A DNA stretch of 34,529 bases from Salinisphaera sp. UBA1666 (GTDB lineage Bacteria; Pseudomonadota; Gammaproteobacteria; Nevskiales; Salinisphaeraceae). The notes below the pieces were generated by a model. The model did not search any database and was not told where the DNA came from. It saw only the letters and a program-made list of their open reading frames with translations. Shown one piece after another: positions 16,428 through 25,123 of this stretch. The position numbers and the translations under genes were made by a program. Positions within the stretch are counted from its first letter, which is position 1; each line of letters starts with the position of its first letter. The stretch covers positions 1-34,529 of the forward strand of contig DCKU01000118.1 of assembly GCA_002320455.1 (NCBI GenBank). Direction: 5' to 3'.

Positions 16428-18146
16428 TTAGATATCTTCCGGGCCGAGCGCCTGACGCACATCGGAGATCTTCTGCCAGCGCTCGCCGTCCAGCCGATAG
16501 CCGGTGCCCGGGCCCTGATAGTCGTTGAGATCATTGACCGCGGCGATGGTCTTGAAGTCGCGGCTGAGGATCGCGGAGGTGTGCAGGTAGTCACCCGAGA
16601 CACGCTGTTTCTGCATTTCCAGCACGTTCGAGGCGACATCGGTAAAACCGCGTCGTCCGAGTGCCTTGACCACATCCATGCCCGTGATGCCGTCCTCCAT
16701 CATCTTCGTGGCGGCCTTGGTGTCCTGGACCGTGTCCCGGTCGGGCATGTCCTTGCTGCCGTGGGCATAGGTGGCGGCCTCGATCTCCTCATCGGTGATC
16801 CGGGGCAGCCCCAGCTCCTCGAACACCGCCTGCAAGGCCCGAGCGGCCTTGTTGCGCGCGGCGATCGCATCGGACTCGCTGACCGGGACGATGCCGCCGT
16901 CGACCTTGAGATCCCGCGAGATCATCAGGTAATCGTCGTTGTCGTCGCAGTCGAAGTTGGAACCGGCGAACATGTCGTCGTAGTTGGGCACCGTGGCATA
17001 GCCGGAGAAGATCAGATCGGTGCCCGGCAACATCTGCATGAGCGTGCGCGCAGTGCGCCGGAACGGCGAGTGCGAGAACGACTGGTCGTTGCCCGAGGCC
17101 ACTTCCAGGTCCAGACAGGTGGTGACCAGATTCTCGGCCAGCACCGCGCGGATACCGCCGGGCACCGAGGCCGGCACGCCGATACAGCTGATCGAGCCGT
17201 TCTGCAGGCCCTGCACGCCCACGCCCTTGCTGAGCATGACGCACTTGATCTCCAGATAGAGCATCGACTTGCCCTGGGCAGAAGCCATCTGGACCTCGGC
17301 GCCGGTACCGGAGGTGAAGCGCATCTTGATCCCGCGCGAGGCATAGGCCGAGGCCAGCAGCGCCTTGGACCAGGGCGTGTCATCGCCGTCGCGGAAGGCG
17401 TCCTCGGTGCCATAGACCGAGACCGTCTCGGCATAGGTCGTCAGCCCGCGCAGGCCAAGCTGCAGCTCCATGGCCTCCTCCACGGCATCCTGCGAGATGA
17501 TGCCGCCGCGTCCGGTCTGGCCGCCGACCAGCAACGCCAGCGCGTTGAACGGGGCATAACGGATCATGCCGACCGTGGTCTCGATCTCGGAGTAGTCATA
17601 GAGCCCGGCCTCGGCCGCATCGGCGGCCATGAGCACCGGGTTGTCCTTGACGTTGGTGACATGGCCCTGGGTCGAGGGCGTGCGCCGAGCGCGCATCTTC
17701 TGCAGGCCCATCATCATCTCGACCACGTTCATCTCGTCCATGACCGCGGCGATCTTGGCTGGCGTGAGGCCGGTGAAGATCTTCTGCACCTCGGCCCGCG
17801 AGACATTGATGTCCACGATCTTGCGTGCGATCTCGGTGGCATCCATGGCCATCATCTGTTCGGCTACCGAGGCATCGATGGCGGTCCGGGCGACGAATTC
17901 ATCGACCAGATCGAAATCCGCGCGATCCACGCCGTCCATGCCGACGATCTCGCCGTTCTCGATGCGGATCGCGGGCGCCGGGTCGTTCGGGCTGCCCATG
18001 GCGATCAACCCGACCTCTGGCCATTCCTTGACGAAGCCGTCCTGGTTGACGTCGCGTTTTTCCAGTGCCTCGAAGCGCTTGTGTCGTTTCGTGGCCGGCT
18101 GGTCACCAGCCGTGGACTGGGTCGTGTTATCGGTCTTGTCCAGCAT
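16428..18146 (-). CDS. pduC: Diol/glycerol dehydratase large subunit, B12-dependent
   Basis: The 572-residue catalytic (alpha) subunit of coenzyme-B12-dependent propanediol/glycerol dehydratase, very close to the well-known enterobacterial enzymes. Conserved stretches include K-R-F-E-A-L, V-N-Q-D-G-F-V-K-E-W, V-V-E-M-M-M-G-L-Q-K-M-R-A-R-R-T-P-S, the active-site Q-G-H-V-T-N-V-K, R-F-T-S-G-T-G-A-E-V-Q-M, G-L-Q-N-G-S-I-S-C-I-G-V-P and A-S-G-N-D-Q-S-F with the catalytic Asp and neighbouring Gln. It converts 1,2-diols or glycerol to aldehydes plus water by a radical route. About 19 extra polar residues precede the usual N-terminus. GGAGGAG lies just before the ATG. Sequence alone does not separate diol from glycerol preference. 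Confidence 0.97.
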   Translation of the reverse strand: MLDKTDNTTQSTAGDQPATKRHKRFEALEKRDVNQDGFVKEWPEVGLIAMGSPNDPAPAIRIENGEIVGMDGVDRADFDLVDEFVARTAIDASVAEQMMAMDATEIARKIVDINVSRAEVQKIFTGLTPAKIAAVMDEMNVVEMMMGLQKMRARRTPSTQGHVTNVKDNPVLMAADAAEAGLYDYSEIETTVGMIRYAPFNALALLVGGQTGRGGIISQDAVEEAMELQLGLRGLTTYAETVSVYGTEDAFRDGDDTPWSKALLASAYASRGIKMRFTSGTGAEVQMASAQGKSMLYLEIKCVMLSKGVGVQGLQNGSISCIGVPASVPGGIRAVLAENLVTTCLDLEVASGNDQSFSHSPFRRTARTLMQMLPGTDLIFSGYATVPNYDDMFAGSNFDCDDNDDYLMISRDLKVDGGIVPVSESDAIAARNKAARALQAVFEELGLPRITDEEIEAATYAHGSKDMPDRDTVQDTKAATKMMEDGITGMDVVKALGRRGFTDVASNVLEMQKQRVSGDYLHTSAILSRDFKTIAAVNDLNDYQGPGTGYRLDGERWQKISDVRQALGPEDI

Positions 18147-18218
18147 ATCTCCTCCGATATGGCCGGGAACGCCGACATCGCGTGCGGCGACGCCGGCCGG
18201 AATGCGTCTTCAGGCCGC

Positions 18219-19739
18219 TCAGAACAGGCCCATCGGTTCGTCGGCGTAAGAAACCAGACGACATTTGGTCTGCTGATAGTGCTCGAGTGCTTCCTTGTGG
18301 GTCTCGCGGCCGATGCCGGAGCGCTTGTAGCCGCCGAATGCGGCATGGGCGGGATACTGGTGATAACAGTTGACCCAGACACGCCCGGCCTCGATTGCCC
18401 GACCGACCCGATGAGCCCGATTGATGTCGCCCGTCCACAGCCCGGCCCCGAGGCCGAACTCGGTGTGGTTGGCGATCTCGATGGCATGGGCCTCGTCGCG
18501 GAACGTGGTCACCGACTGGGTCGGGCCGAAGATCTCCTCCTGGAAGATCTGCATCTCGTTTTGGCCCTTGAACATGGTCGGCTGGACATAGAATCCGCCG
18601 GCGAGATCGCTGCCGACCGCGGCCTTGCCGCCGCCCAGCAGCAGTTCGGCCCCTTCGTCGCGGCCGATATCCATGTAGGACAGGATCTTGTCGAACTGCT
18701 CACGAGAAACCTGGGCACCGATCTGGGTATCGGTGTTCAACGGATCGCCCTGGACCAGGCCTTTGGCACGATCCACGGCCCGCTCGATCAGTGGCTCGTA
18801 GATGTCTTCCTGGATCAGCACGCGCGAGGGACAGGTACAGACCTCCCCCTGATTGAGGAAGGTCATCATCATCCCTTCCACGCATTTGTCGATGAACGAC
18901 TCGCCGCGCTCGAACACGTCCGAGAAATACAGATTCGGCGACTTGCCGCCCAGCTCAAGCGTGACCGGGATGATGCGCTTGGCGGCATTGGCCATGATCT
19001 GGCTGCCGACCGGCGTCGAGCCGGTGAAGGCCAGTTTGGCGATACCCTCGTGCTCGGCCAGCGCGGCGCCGGCTTCATGACCCAGCCCATGCACGATGTT
19101 GACCGTGCCGGCCGGCAGCAGATCGCCGATCAGCTCCATCAGCTTGCAGATGGAGGCCGGGGTCTGCTCGGCGGGCTTGAGCACACAACAGTTGCCGGCC
19201 GCCAGCGCCGGGGCGAGCTTCCAGGTTGCCATGAGCATCGGGAAGTTCCACGGAATGATCTGGCCGACCACGCCATAAGGCTCATGCGTGTGATAGGCCA
19301 CGGTCTGATCATCGATCTCCGAGATGCCGCCTTCCTGGCTGCGGATACAGCCGGCGAAATACCGGAAATGATCCACCATCAACGGCACATCAGCGGCCAG
19401 GGACTCGCGCACGGCCTTACCGTTGTCCCAGGTCTCGGCCACGGCCAGAGTTTCCAGATTGGCCTCGATGCGATCAGCGATTTTCAGCAGGACGCGGGAA
19501 CGATCGGCCGGCGAGGTCGAGGCCCAGCCCGGCGCGGCACGGCGCGCGGCCTGCACGGCCCGGTCGATGTCCTCGGCGCTCGAGCGCGGCACCTCACAGA
19601 ACACGGCACCGGTGACCGGCGTCGGGTTTTCCAGATAACGGCCGTCGGCCGGCGGCTGCCATTGCCCGTCGATGTAGTTGTCGTAACGTTCGGCGAAGGC
19701 GACGATCGCCCCGTCCTGGCCGGGATGCGCATAAAGCAT
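18219..19739 (-). CDS. NAD-dependent aldehyde dehydrogenase, ExaC/AldB type
   Basis: A 506-residue aldehyde dehydrogenase. Seen in order: [16 protein letters not shown] near residue 160, the cofactor-loop F-T-G-S-T-P-V-G near 235, E-L-G-G-K-S-P-N with the general-base Glu near 260, the nucleophile in [11 protein letters not shown] near 295, and E-E-I-F-G-P near 400. The C-T-C-P-S-R form is typical of acetaldehyde dehydrogenases ExaC/AldB. It would oxidise the aldehyde from the dehydratase to propionate or 3-hydroxypropionate. It is not the CoA-acylating PduP type. GAGGAG precedes the ATG, and it lies 72 nt upstream of pduC in the same direction, so it probably leads the operon. Confidence 0.95.
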   Translation of the reverse strand: MLYAHPGQDGAIVAFAERYDNYIDGQWQPPADGRYLENPTPVTGAVFCEVPRSSAEDIDRAVQAARRAAPGWASTSPADRSRVLLKIADRIEANLETLAVAETWDNGKAVRESLAADVPLMVDHFRYFAGCIRSQEGGISEIDDQTVAYHTHEPYGVVGQIIPWNFPMLMATWKLAPALAAGNCCVLKPAEQTPASICKLMELIGDLLPAGTVNIVHGLGHEAGAALAEHEGIAKLAFTGSTPVGSQIMANAAKRIIPVTLELGGKSPNLYFSDVFERGESFIDKCVEGMMMTFLNQGEVCTCPSRVLIQEDIYEPLIERAVDRAKGLVQGDPLNTDTQIGAQVSREQFDKILSYMDIGRDEGAELLLGGGKAAVGSDLAGGFYVQPTMFKGQNEMQIFQEEIFGPTQSVTTFRDEAHAIEIANHTEFGLGAGLWTGDINRAHRVGRAIEAGRVWVNCYHQYPAHAAFGGYKRSGIGRETHKEALEHYQQTKCRLVSYADEPMGLF

Positions 19740-19895
19740 AATTGTGTCTCCTCGCTGTGATCGGGCTTTCTGATCGGACTAGATGAATACTTCGTTGATA
19801 TCGACCATAGCTCGACCACGCGACGGCTGACTTGACCGAAAATCGCAATCGATTGTCCGGCAGTCTCAACCGGCGCCTTGACACAGGTCTTCTCG
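19740..19895. promoter_or_regulatory. Divergent promoter region between aldehyde dehydrogenase and AraC regulator
   Basis: The 156-nt space must carry both promoters. A direct repeat TGATCGG occurs at 19758-19764 and 19771-19777 (13-nt period). AraC-type regulators often bind direct repeats near such divergent starts, although usual spacing is nearer two helical turns, so this is only a candidate. No other structure is obvious. Confidence 0.3.
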
Positions 19896-20888
19896 ATGAC
19901 GCCCGATCTCATGCACAAGGCCCGGTGCCACCCCACCCAGCTCGTCGAAAACCGGGTGTCCATTGCCGGCCGGAATGCCCAGCTATCGATCTATGACACC
20001 TACGAGCCTGCCTCGCGCGTGCCGTTGTCATCGGAGCATCTGCTCTATTGCGGCATGATCACCGGCCGCAAGGTGATGCACAGCAAGTCGATCGACGACT
20101 GTGAATTCCTGCCCTACGAGTCGTTCGTCATCGCCCCGGGGGCACCGGTCTATATCGATTTCCCCGATGCACGGCCCGACCGGCCAACCACCTGTCTGGC
20201 CATCGAGATCGCCCGAGACCAGATCAGCCGGGTCACCGAGCGACTACACGACGAGCCATCGAACGCCGGCCCGGATACGCTGGCCGAGGCACGACAGCCT
20301 ACGCCCGGCTGTGCCATGCCCATGCTGCATGTCGCCCACAGCGCCCAGACCCAGGCCCTGCTCGAACGTGTGCTGGCGCTGTTCCAGGATGACGATCCGG
20401 ACCGCGACACGTTGATCGACCTCGCACTGGAGGAGTTGATCGTGCGCATGATGCGTACCCGGACACGCGAGCTGCTGCTCGGCGAGCATCGCCCCGAGGG
20501 CGAGCGCCGTCATCACGGGCTGTCATCGGTTGTCGACTGGATCGCGGAGAATCTGGCCAGCCCGCTGGACGGCGATCGACTGGCGCGCATGGCCTGCATG
20601 AGCCGGGCCCAGCTCTATCGCCAGTTCAGGCGCGAGTTCGGCAGCACGCCGTGCCAGTATCAACAGACACTGCGCATGGAATGGGCCTGTCGACAGCTGC
20701 GACACAGCGCGCTGTCGATCACCCAGATCTGTCACGACCTGGGTTTTCGCAGTTCGAGCCACTTCTGTCGCAGCTTCAAAGCCTTCGTGGGCATGACACC
20801 GAGCGATTATCGCGGCGGCCGGGCCGCCCGGCCCGAGTCGACCGGGCCAGCCCGCCGGATTTTGGGTGTGGCGGATATCGACAACTAG
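19896..20888 (+). CDS. AraC-family transcriptional regulator
   Basis: A 330-residue regulator. Residues about 1-200 form an AraC-type sensing domain with no close match I can name. Residues about 220-320 form the double helix-turn-helix: L-A-R-M-A-C-M-S-R-A-Q-L-Y-R-Q-F-R-R-E-F, then I-T-Q-I-C-H-D-L-G-F-R-S-S-S-H-F-C-R-S-F-K and G-M-T-P-S-D-Y-R. Divergent to the aldehyde dehydrogenase-dehydratase genes, it most likely controls them in response to a diol, glycerol or an aldehyde (inference from position). ATG 19896 is chosen over a TTG at 19878. The TAG stop lies within the CTAGGGC end of the downstream repeat. Confidence 0.9.
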   Translation: MTPDLMHKARCHPTQLVENRVSIAGRNAQLSIYDTYEPASRVPLSSEHLLYCGMITGRKVMHSKSIDDCEFLPYESFVIAPGAPVYIDFPDARPDRPTTCLAIEIARDQISRVTERLHDEPSNAGPDTLAEARQPTPGCAMPMLHVAHSAQTQALLERVLALFQDDDPDRDTLIDLALEELIVRMMRTRTRELLLGEHRPEGERRHHGLSSVVDWIAENLASPLDGDRLARMACMSRAQLYRQFRREFGSTPCQYQQTLRMEWACRQLRHSALSITQICHDLGFRSSSHFCRSFKAFVGMTPSDYRGGRAARPESTGPARRILGVADIDN

Positions 20889-21178
20889 GGCATGTCATCA
20901 CAAGGTAAGACAGTGTATCGGCTGCCAAGACGCGGCAAGACAAGGCATCGCGAGCGTTGCGTGGTCGTTCCACGTAAGCGAGCCCTTAAAAATCAACTAT
21001 GGCGCAGGATTGCCGGGGCTTGGCCGCCGACCCATCATTATATTTAGGGGTGCTCGCGCCGGACGCGCCATGCAGCTGTCGGGCCTCGACCGTGCTCGCC
21101 ACGCCCGGCGGCCCGCGCCTTGCCTGACACGCCCGGCGCGGGCAATGCGACGTCATATCTCATGACGACACGCCCTAG
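20885..21178. repeat. MITE-like repeat with inverted ends between convergent gene ends
   Basis: Left end CTAGGGCATGTCATCA and the reverse complement of the right end CTAGGGCGTGTCGTCA agree at 14 of 16 positions, and weaker pairing continues into both arms for several tens of bases. The interior (286 nt lie between the two genes) holds no coding region. The terminal CTAG supplies the TAG stop of the AraC gene on the left and of btuB on the right. A second copy begins at 34401. The structure would fold into a long hairpin and may act as a bidirectional terminator. Confidence 0.7.
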
Positions 21179-23097
21179 AACCTCTCTGGCGCATAGCGCA
21201 GGGTCAGCATGGCCACGCGCCCGGGCTGGTTATAGAAGGCCACGGTCTGGTAGTCGCGATCGAACAGATTGTCGATCTTGGCGCGTACCTGCCAGTCTGA
21301 CGTCAGATCCATGGCCCCGCGCAGGCCGAACAGCGCATAGCCGCCCAGCTCGTTCTGGTTTTCCAGGTCGTTGTAGCGGCTGCCGACCATGCGAGCCGTG
21401 GCCCCGGCAGCAAAACGGGCGAACAGATCCCGGTCCACGGCCAGCGAGGCGGCGTACTGCGGCCGCCGGGCCAGGTCGTTGCCGGCGTTGGCACCGTCGG
21501 ATTCGTTCTTGGCCTCCAGCCAGTGGGCCGCCGAGTGCAGACGCCAGCGCCCGACATAGGCCGTGGTCTCCCCCTCGATGCCGCGGATGCGCACGGCATT
21601 CACGTTCTGCGGCGTGAAATCGGCGTCCAGCACGATTTCGTCGTCGATGCGGGTCTCGTACACATGCACCGACCAGCGCCCCCAAGCCGGGCGCGCCTTC
21701 AGACCCAGCTCAGCCGTGCGCGATTCTTCCGGTTCCAGATCGGGGTTGGAGGCCGGCGCCGGGTCCGGGTTGAACTCGGTCGGCTCGGGGTCGGGGTAAT
21801 ACAGATCGTTGAACGTGGGCGCGTTGAAGGCGTTGCCGTAAGAGGCGGTGACGGTATATACGTCGTCGATGTCGTAGCCGTAGGTGGCCGAGCCGGTGAC
21901 GTTGCTGCCATAGGCCTGGTTGTCGTCGCCTCGAGCGGCCAGCTGCACAGCGTGGCGCCCGTAGCGGCCCTGGTACTGGCCGAATACGCCGGTATTGGCG
22001 CGCTTGTTTTCCTTGAAATCGACGGTCGAGGTGACCTCGTCCTGGCGATGATCCACGCCCAGCGTGGCGCTTTGCCCGGCGGCCAGCCGGAAATCGTTCT
22101 GGAAGCTGACGGTATCGCGCCGGGTATCGAAGCGGCTGGCAAAGCGATCACCCAGATAGTTGCTGGACAGGTCCCGGCTGCGGGCCAGCGATACACTCGC
22201 ATCCCAGAAATCGGTCAGCGGCGCATCGATATCGAGGCCATAGACTTCTTGCACCGAATCCGACTGGTCGGTGGTCGTGCCGTCGTATTCGTTGTCGCCG
22301 TCGGCGCGCAGATAATGGCCCGACAGCTGCCAGCCGTTATCAAAGCGATAGCCGCCGCGGGCCGAGCCGGCCACGCGGTTATAGCCGTCGTCGTCGGGCT
22401 GGTCGGCAAAACAGCCGGCCCCGCCGCCGGGCGCCGAGAACGGCCGGCCGGTACAGGCATCGAAGCCGTCGCTGGTCAGCCCGGAGACGCTGACGTTGTA
22501 ATGGCTGCGCTCGGTCGCGCCCTGTACGCCGACATTGCCCTCATAGGTCTTGTAGGTACCGGCCGAGACCGAGCCATAGGGCGTGGCCACGGCGCCCGGC
22601 GCAATGCCCTCGCCGTCGCGGGTAAAGATCTGGATCACCCCGCCCACGGCGTCGGCCCCGTAGAGCGACGAGCGCGGCCCGCGCACGATTTCGATGCGCT
22701 CGATCTGGGATACCGGAAAATCGGCAAGTGCGGCCAGTCCGGCACTGGCTGAGCCATAGCGTACGCCATCGACCAGCACCAGCACCTGGTCGCTGTCGGT
22801 GCCGCGCAGGTTGATATTGGTCTGCTTGCCCAGCCCGCCGTTGTTGGTCTGGGTGATGCTGGGCGTATCGACGAGCAAGTCGGCCAGACTGTTGGCCTGC
22901 TGGCGCACGATATCGGCGCGGGTGATGACCGAGGTCGCGGCCAGCGTCTCGGACGTCGGCTGAGCCCCGCGCGTGGCCGTGACCGTGACGTTGCCCAGGT
23001 CGGCGGCGGACGGCGACGGTGCAGCCGGCGCGGCCCACGTGCTGCCCGTGGTAGCCGCCAGGCCGAGGCCGAGTCCGGCCGTGATGTGTCGTTTCAT
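21175..23097 (-). CDS. btuB: TonB-dependent vitamin B12 receptor BtuB
   Basis: A 640-residue outer-membrane TonB-dependent receptor. A signal peptide spans residues 1-23, followed by a TonB-box-like L-G-N-V-T-V-T-A, a plug domain (R-A-D-I-V-R-Q-Q-A-N-S-L-A-D-L-L, L-R-G-T-D-S-D-Q-V-L-V-L-V-D-G-V-R, I-E-I-V-R-G-P-R-S-S-L-Y-G-A-D-A-V-G-G-V-I-Q-I) and a beta-barrel ending in a terminal Phe (L-R-Y-A-P-E-R-F). The size and G-T-D-S-D-Q-V-L-V plug loop fit BtuB. ATG 23097 directly precedes the signal peptide; the open frame upstream runs through the riboswitch and is not coding. The upstream cobalamin riboswitch makes the assignment firm. Confidence 0.95.
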   Translation of the reverse strand: MKRHITAGLGLGLAATTGSTWAAPAAPSPSAADLGNVTVTATRGAQPTSETLAATSVITRADIVRQQANSLADLLVDTPSITQTNNGGLGKQTNINLRGTDSDQVLVLVDGVRYGSASAGLAALADFPVSQIERIEIVRGPRSSLYGADAVGGVIQIFTRDGEGIAPGAVATPYGSVSAGTYKTYEGNVGVQGATERSHYNVSVSGLTSDGFDACTGRPFSAPGGGAGCFADQPDDDGYNRVAGSARGGYRFDNGWQLSGHYLRADGDNEYDGTTTDQSDSVQEVYGLDIDAPLTDFWDASVSLARSRDLSSNYLGDRFASRFDTRRDTVSFQNDFRLAAGQSATLGVDHRQDEVTSTVDFKENKRANTGVFGQYQGRYGRHAVQLAARGDDNQAYGSNVTGSATYGYDIDDVYTVTASYGNAFNAPTFNDLYYPDPEPTEFNPDPAPASNPDLEPEESRTAELGLKARPAWGRWSVHVYETRIDDEIVLDADFTPQNVNAVRIRGIEGETTAYVGRWRLHSAAHWLEAKNESDGANAGNDLARRPQYAASLAVDRDLFARFAAGATARMVGSRYNDLENQNELGGYALFGLRGAMDLTSDWQVRAKIDNLFDRDYQTVAFYNQPGRVAMLTLRYAPERF

Positions 23098-23167
23098 GTT
23101 GTCATCTCGGTGGCGGGCACGCCCGTCCGCGGCCCGTAATCCGACCCGTTGCCGGGCACCCGTCGCC

Positions 23168-23385
23168 GGCCGGTATCCGGACTTGCAGACCGCATCCGGC
23201 GAATTGCACCCGATGCAGGTATCGGCCTTCCCGCCGTGTGACACACAGCAGTGGCAGATCGATACGACCGCTGCGCGATAGCGCATCAGCCTGCTTACCG
23301 TTGCGGAGGCAGCGTCGGCCTTGTCGCATTTGCGACGCACCGACTTCCCGTTTACCCCCCGCGCGAACGCGGAGGCACCGACGAC
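23168..23385 (-). promoter_or_regulatory. Cobalamin riboswitch in the btuB leader
   Basis: Read on the - strand, the conserved blocks come in the right order: CGGTGCC (start near 23380), GGGAAGTCGGTGC, GCCGACGCTGCCTCCGCAAC, GCCACTG, CGGGAAGG, and the B12 box AGTCCGGATACCGGCC (23168-23183). The remaining about 70 nt to the btuB ATG would hold the expression platform. Binding of adenosylcobalamin should lower btuB expression. CCTCCGCAACGG replaces the more usual CCCCCGCAACTG, a small variation. Confidence 0.96.
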
Positions 23386-23501
23386 ACATGGCATCGTAGG
23401 CGCCCGGGGCGGGCCGTGCAAACCGCCGGTGATCGGTCGCCAACCGTGGTCATGGACGACCGGGCACTCGCTTATGCGGTCAACAATCGGCCGATTATTT
23501 T

Positions 23502-23527
23502 CGCTTATCCGGATAAGCGGATATACT
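23502..23527 (+). promoter_or_regulatory. Perfect 18-bp palindrome and -10-like box upstream of metH
   Basis: CGCTTATCCGGATAAGCG (23502-23519) is identical to its own reverse complement and is followed at once by TATACT (23522-23527), a good -10 candidate, 40 nt before the metH ATG. The layout suits a repressor operator over the metH promoter. Methionine-cycle repressors such as ArsR-family SahR use palindromes at metH promoters, but the identity of the binder here is inference. Confidence 0.55.
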
Positions 23528-23566
23528 CGGTGCCTAATTTGAGGGACTCGTACGGGACAACGTCGA

Positions 23567-24643
23567 ATGAAATACTCGCTTGCGGACATCGAGCGCGTCC
23601 TGGTCGACCAGATCCTGGTCATCGACGGCGCCATGGGCACCATGATCCAGAACCACGGCCCTTCCGAGGCCGAGTATCGCGGCCAGCGTTTCGCCGACTG
23701 GGCCTCGGATCTGTCCGGCAACAACGATCTGTTGACGCTCACTGCGCCGGAACTGATCCAGGGCATTCATCGCGACTATGCCCGGCAGGGCGCCCAGATC
23801 ATCACCACCAATACGTTTTCCTCGACCACCATCGCCCAGGCCGACTACCACATGGAAGACCTGGCCGATGAGCTGAACGTCGAGGCGGCACGCCTGGCGC
23901 GCGAAGTGGCCGAGGAATTCGAAACCGAGTCGCATCCGATGTTCGTGGCCGGCGTGATCGGGCCGACCAACAAGACCGCCTCGATCTCGCCGGATGTCAA
24001 CGATCCCGGCAAGCGCAACACCGATTTCAACGAGCTGGCCGAGGCCTATGGCGCGGCAGCGCGTGCCCTGCTGGAAGGCGGGGTCGATATCATCCTGCTG
24101 GAAACCATCTTCGACACCTTGAACGCCAAGGCGGCGATCTATGCCGTGCGCCGGCTCATGCGCGAGCGTGACCAGCTGATTCCGCTGATGATCTCGGGCA
24201 CGATCACGGATGCCTCGGGGCGTACCCTGTCGGGCCAGACCACCGAAGCATTCTATAACTCGGTTGCGCACGCCCGACCGCTGACCATGGGCCTGAACTG
24301 CGCGCTGGGCCCGGATGCCCTGCGCCAGTACGTCTCCGAGATGTCGCGCATCGCGCCCTGTTATGTCCATGCCTATCCCAACGCCGGCCTGCCCAACGAG
24401 TTCGGCGAATACGACCTGCAGCCCGACGAAATGGCCGAGCATATCGGCGAATGGGCCGAGTCCGGCCTGCTCAACATGGCCGGCGGCTGCTGTGGCTCCA
24501 CGCCCGAGCATATCGGCGCCATCGCCCAGGCCGTGGCCGGCAAGACCCCGCGCCAGCGCCCCGACGTGGCTCGCGTCATGCGCCTGTCCGGCCTGGAGCC
24601 GTTTACGGCGGCGGGGGCAGAGGCAAACGAGGAAACCGCATAA
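23567..24643 (+). CDS. metH: Methionine synthase, homocysteine-binding subunit (MetH N-terminal part)
   Basis: A 358-residue protein equal to the first domain of MetH. It binds homocysteine through zinc held by three cysteines: C245 (G-L-N-C-A-L-G-P) and C308-C309 ([11 protein letters not shown]). The opening [10 protein letters not shown] and T-N-T-F-S-S-T motifs are also present. The chain ends shortly after the barrel, so it is a complete separate domain and not a random break. The folate, cobalamin and reactivation domains are encoded at 25124. Separately encoded MetH halves are known in other bacteria, for example Xanthomonas relatives. The two must cooperate as a heteromer. The promoter region carries a perfect palindrome. 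Confidence 0.95.
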   Translation: MKYSLADIERVLVDQILVIDGAMGTMIQNHGPSEAEYRGQRFADWASDLSGNNDLLTLTAPELIQGIHRDYARQGAQIITTNTFSSTTIAQADYHMEDLADELNVEAARLAREVAEEFETESHPMFVAGVIGPTNKTASISPDVNDPGKRNTDFNELAEAYGAAARALLEGGVDIILLETIFDTLNAKAAIYAVRRLMRERDQLIPLMISGTITDASGRTLSGQTTEAFYNSVAHARPLTMGLNCALGPDALRQYVSEMSRIAPCYVHAYPNAGLPNEFGEYDLQPDEMAEHIGEWAESGLLNMAGGCCGSTPEHIGAIAQAVAGKTPRQRPDVARVMRLSGLEPFTAAGAEANEETA

Positions 24644-24653
24644 AGCACCAACT

Positions 24654-25112
24654 ATCCGCAGATTTCACAGATTGCGCAGATTAAAAGTGTGGAAGAGCGC
24701 GACCCAGAGACTTACGCCATCATCGGCGCTGCCATGGACGTTCATCGTGTCCTTGGCAGCGGCTTCTTGGAGTCCGTCTATCAAGAGGCTCTGGCAATCG
24801 AGTTCTCAGAGCGCGGCATCGCGTATCAGCGTGAACCTGCGATAGTTATCAGTTACAAGGGCTATTCGCTGAGCAGCTGTTACAGGCCGGACTTTATTGC
24901 TTTTGAGTCAGTTATCGTTGAACTTAAAGCACTCGACGCGCTCACGACTCGCGAACAAGCCCAAATCATCAATTACTTGAAGGCGAGTGATATCAGCCGT
25001 GGTTTGCTGATCAATTTCGGACAATCGAGCTTGCAACATCGCCGATTTATTCGATCTGACACACCGTCTTCATTTTTGTCTTGAATCTGTGAAATCTGCG
25101 TAATCTGCGGAT
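24654..25112 (+). mobile_element. Putative mobile unit: GxxExxY gene within CAGATT inverted repeats
   Basis: Left arm ATCCGCAGATTTCACAGATT and the reverse complement of the right arm, ATCCGCAGATTACGCAGATT, match at 18 of 20 positions. Each arm has three CAGATT units on a 9-nt period (left 24654-24680, right 25086-25112). The single gene fills the space almost exactly, from 3 nt after the left arm to 1 nt before the right arm. The unit lies between the two metH genes and is clearly AT-richer than its surroundings. A gene-less relative is at 11793-11923. No transposase is seen and no target duplication was recognised, so mobility is inference. Confidence 0.55.
24689..25084 (+). CDS. GxxExxY family protein (PD-(D/E)XK nuclease-like)
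   Basis: A 131-residue protein with the defining G-x-x-E-x-x-Y motif (G25, E28, Y31 in L-G-S-G-F-L-E-S-V-Y). A PD-(D/E)XK-like active site is visible: P67-D68, then E78-L-K80, with Q92 and Y96 further on. The family has no settled function; the fold suggests a nuclease. The start is a GTG with no clear ribosome-binding site, directly after the left inverted repeat. The gene is AT-rich with codon use unlike metH, which fits recent acquisition. It interrupts the metH transcription unit without breaking either coding sequence. Confidence 0.88.
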   Translation: MEERDPETYAIIGAAMDVHRVLGSGFLESVYQEALAIEFSERGIAYQREPAIVISYKGYSLSSCYRPDFIAFESVIVELKALDALTTREQAQIINYLKASDISRGLLINFGQSSLQHRRFIRSDTPSSFLS

Positions 25113-25123
25113 AAAAAAGTTCT

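Noticed and set aside
16581..19760. A 1,059-codon open frame on the + strand opposite pduC and the aldehyde dehydrogenase gene
   Set aside because: It is exactly antisense to two unmistakable genes, has a low-complexity His/Asp/Gly/Arg-rich composition typical of GC-rich antisense frames, and no domain is recognisable.
23520..23566. SAM or SAH riboswitch upstream of metH
   Set aside because: The leader after the likely -10 box is under 40 nt and lacks the conserved cores of those riboswitches.
23098..23766. N-terminal extension of btuB by 223 codons
   Set aside because: It runs through the cobalamin riboswitch and into metH, and the signal peptide begins at the internal ATG 23097.
24654..24686. 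Short 9-nt tandem units as part of a CRISPR array
   Set aside because: Units are far too short and spacer-less, and they form inverted arms around a gene; no cas genes are present.
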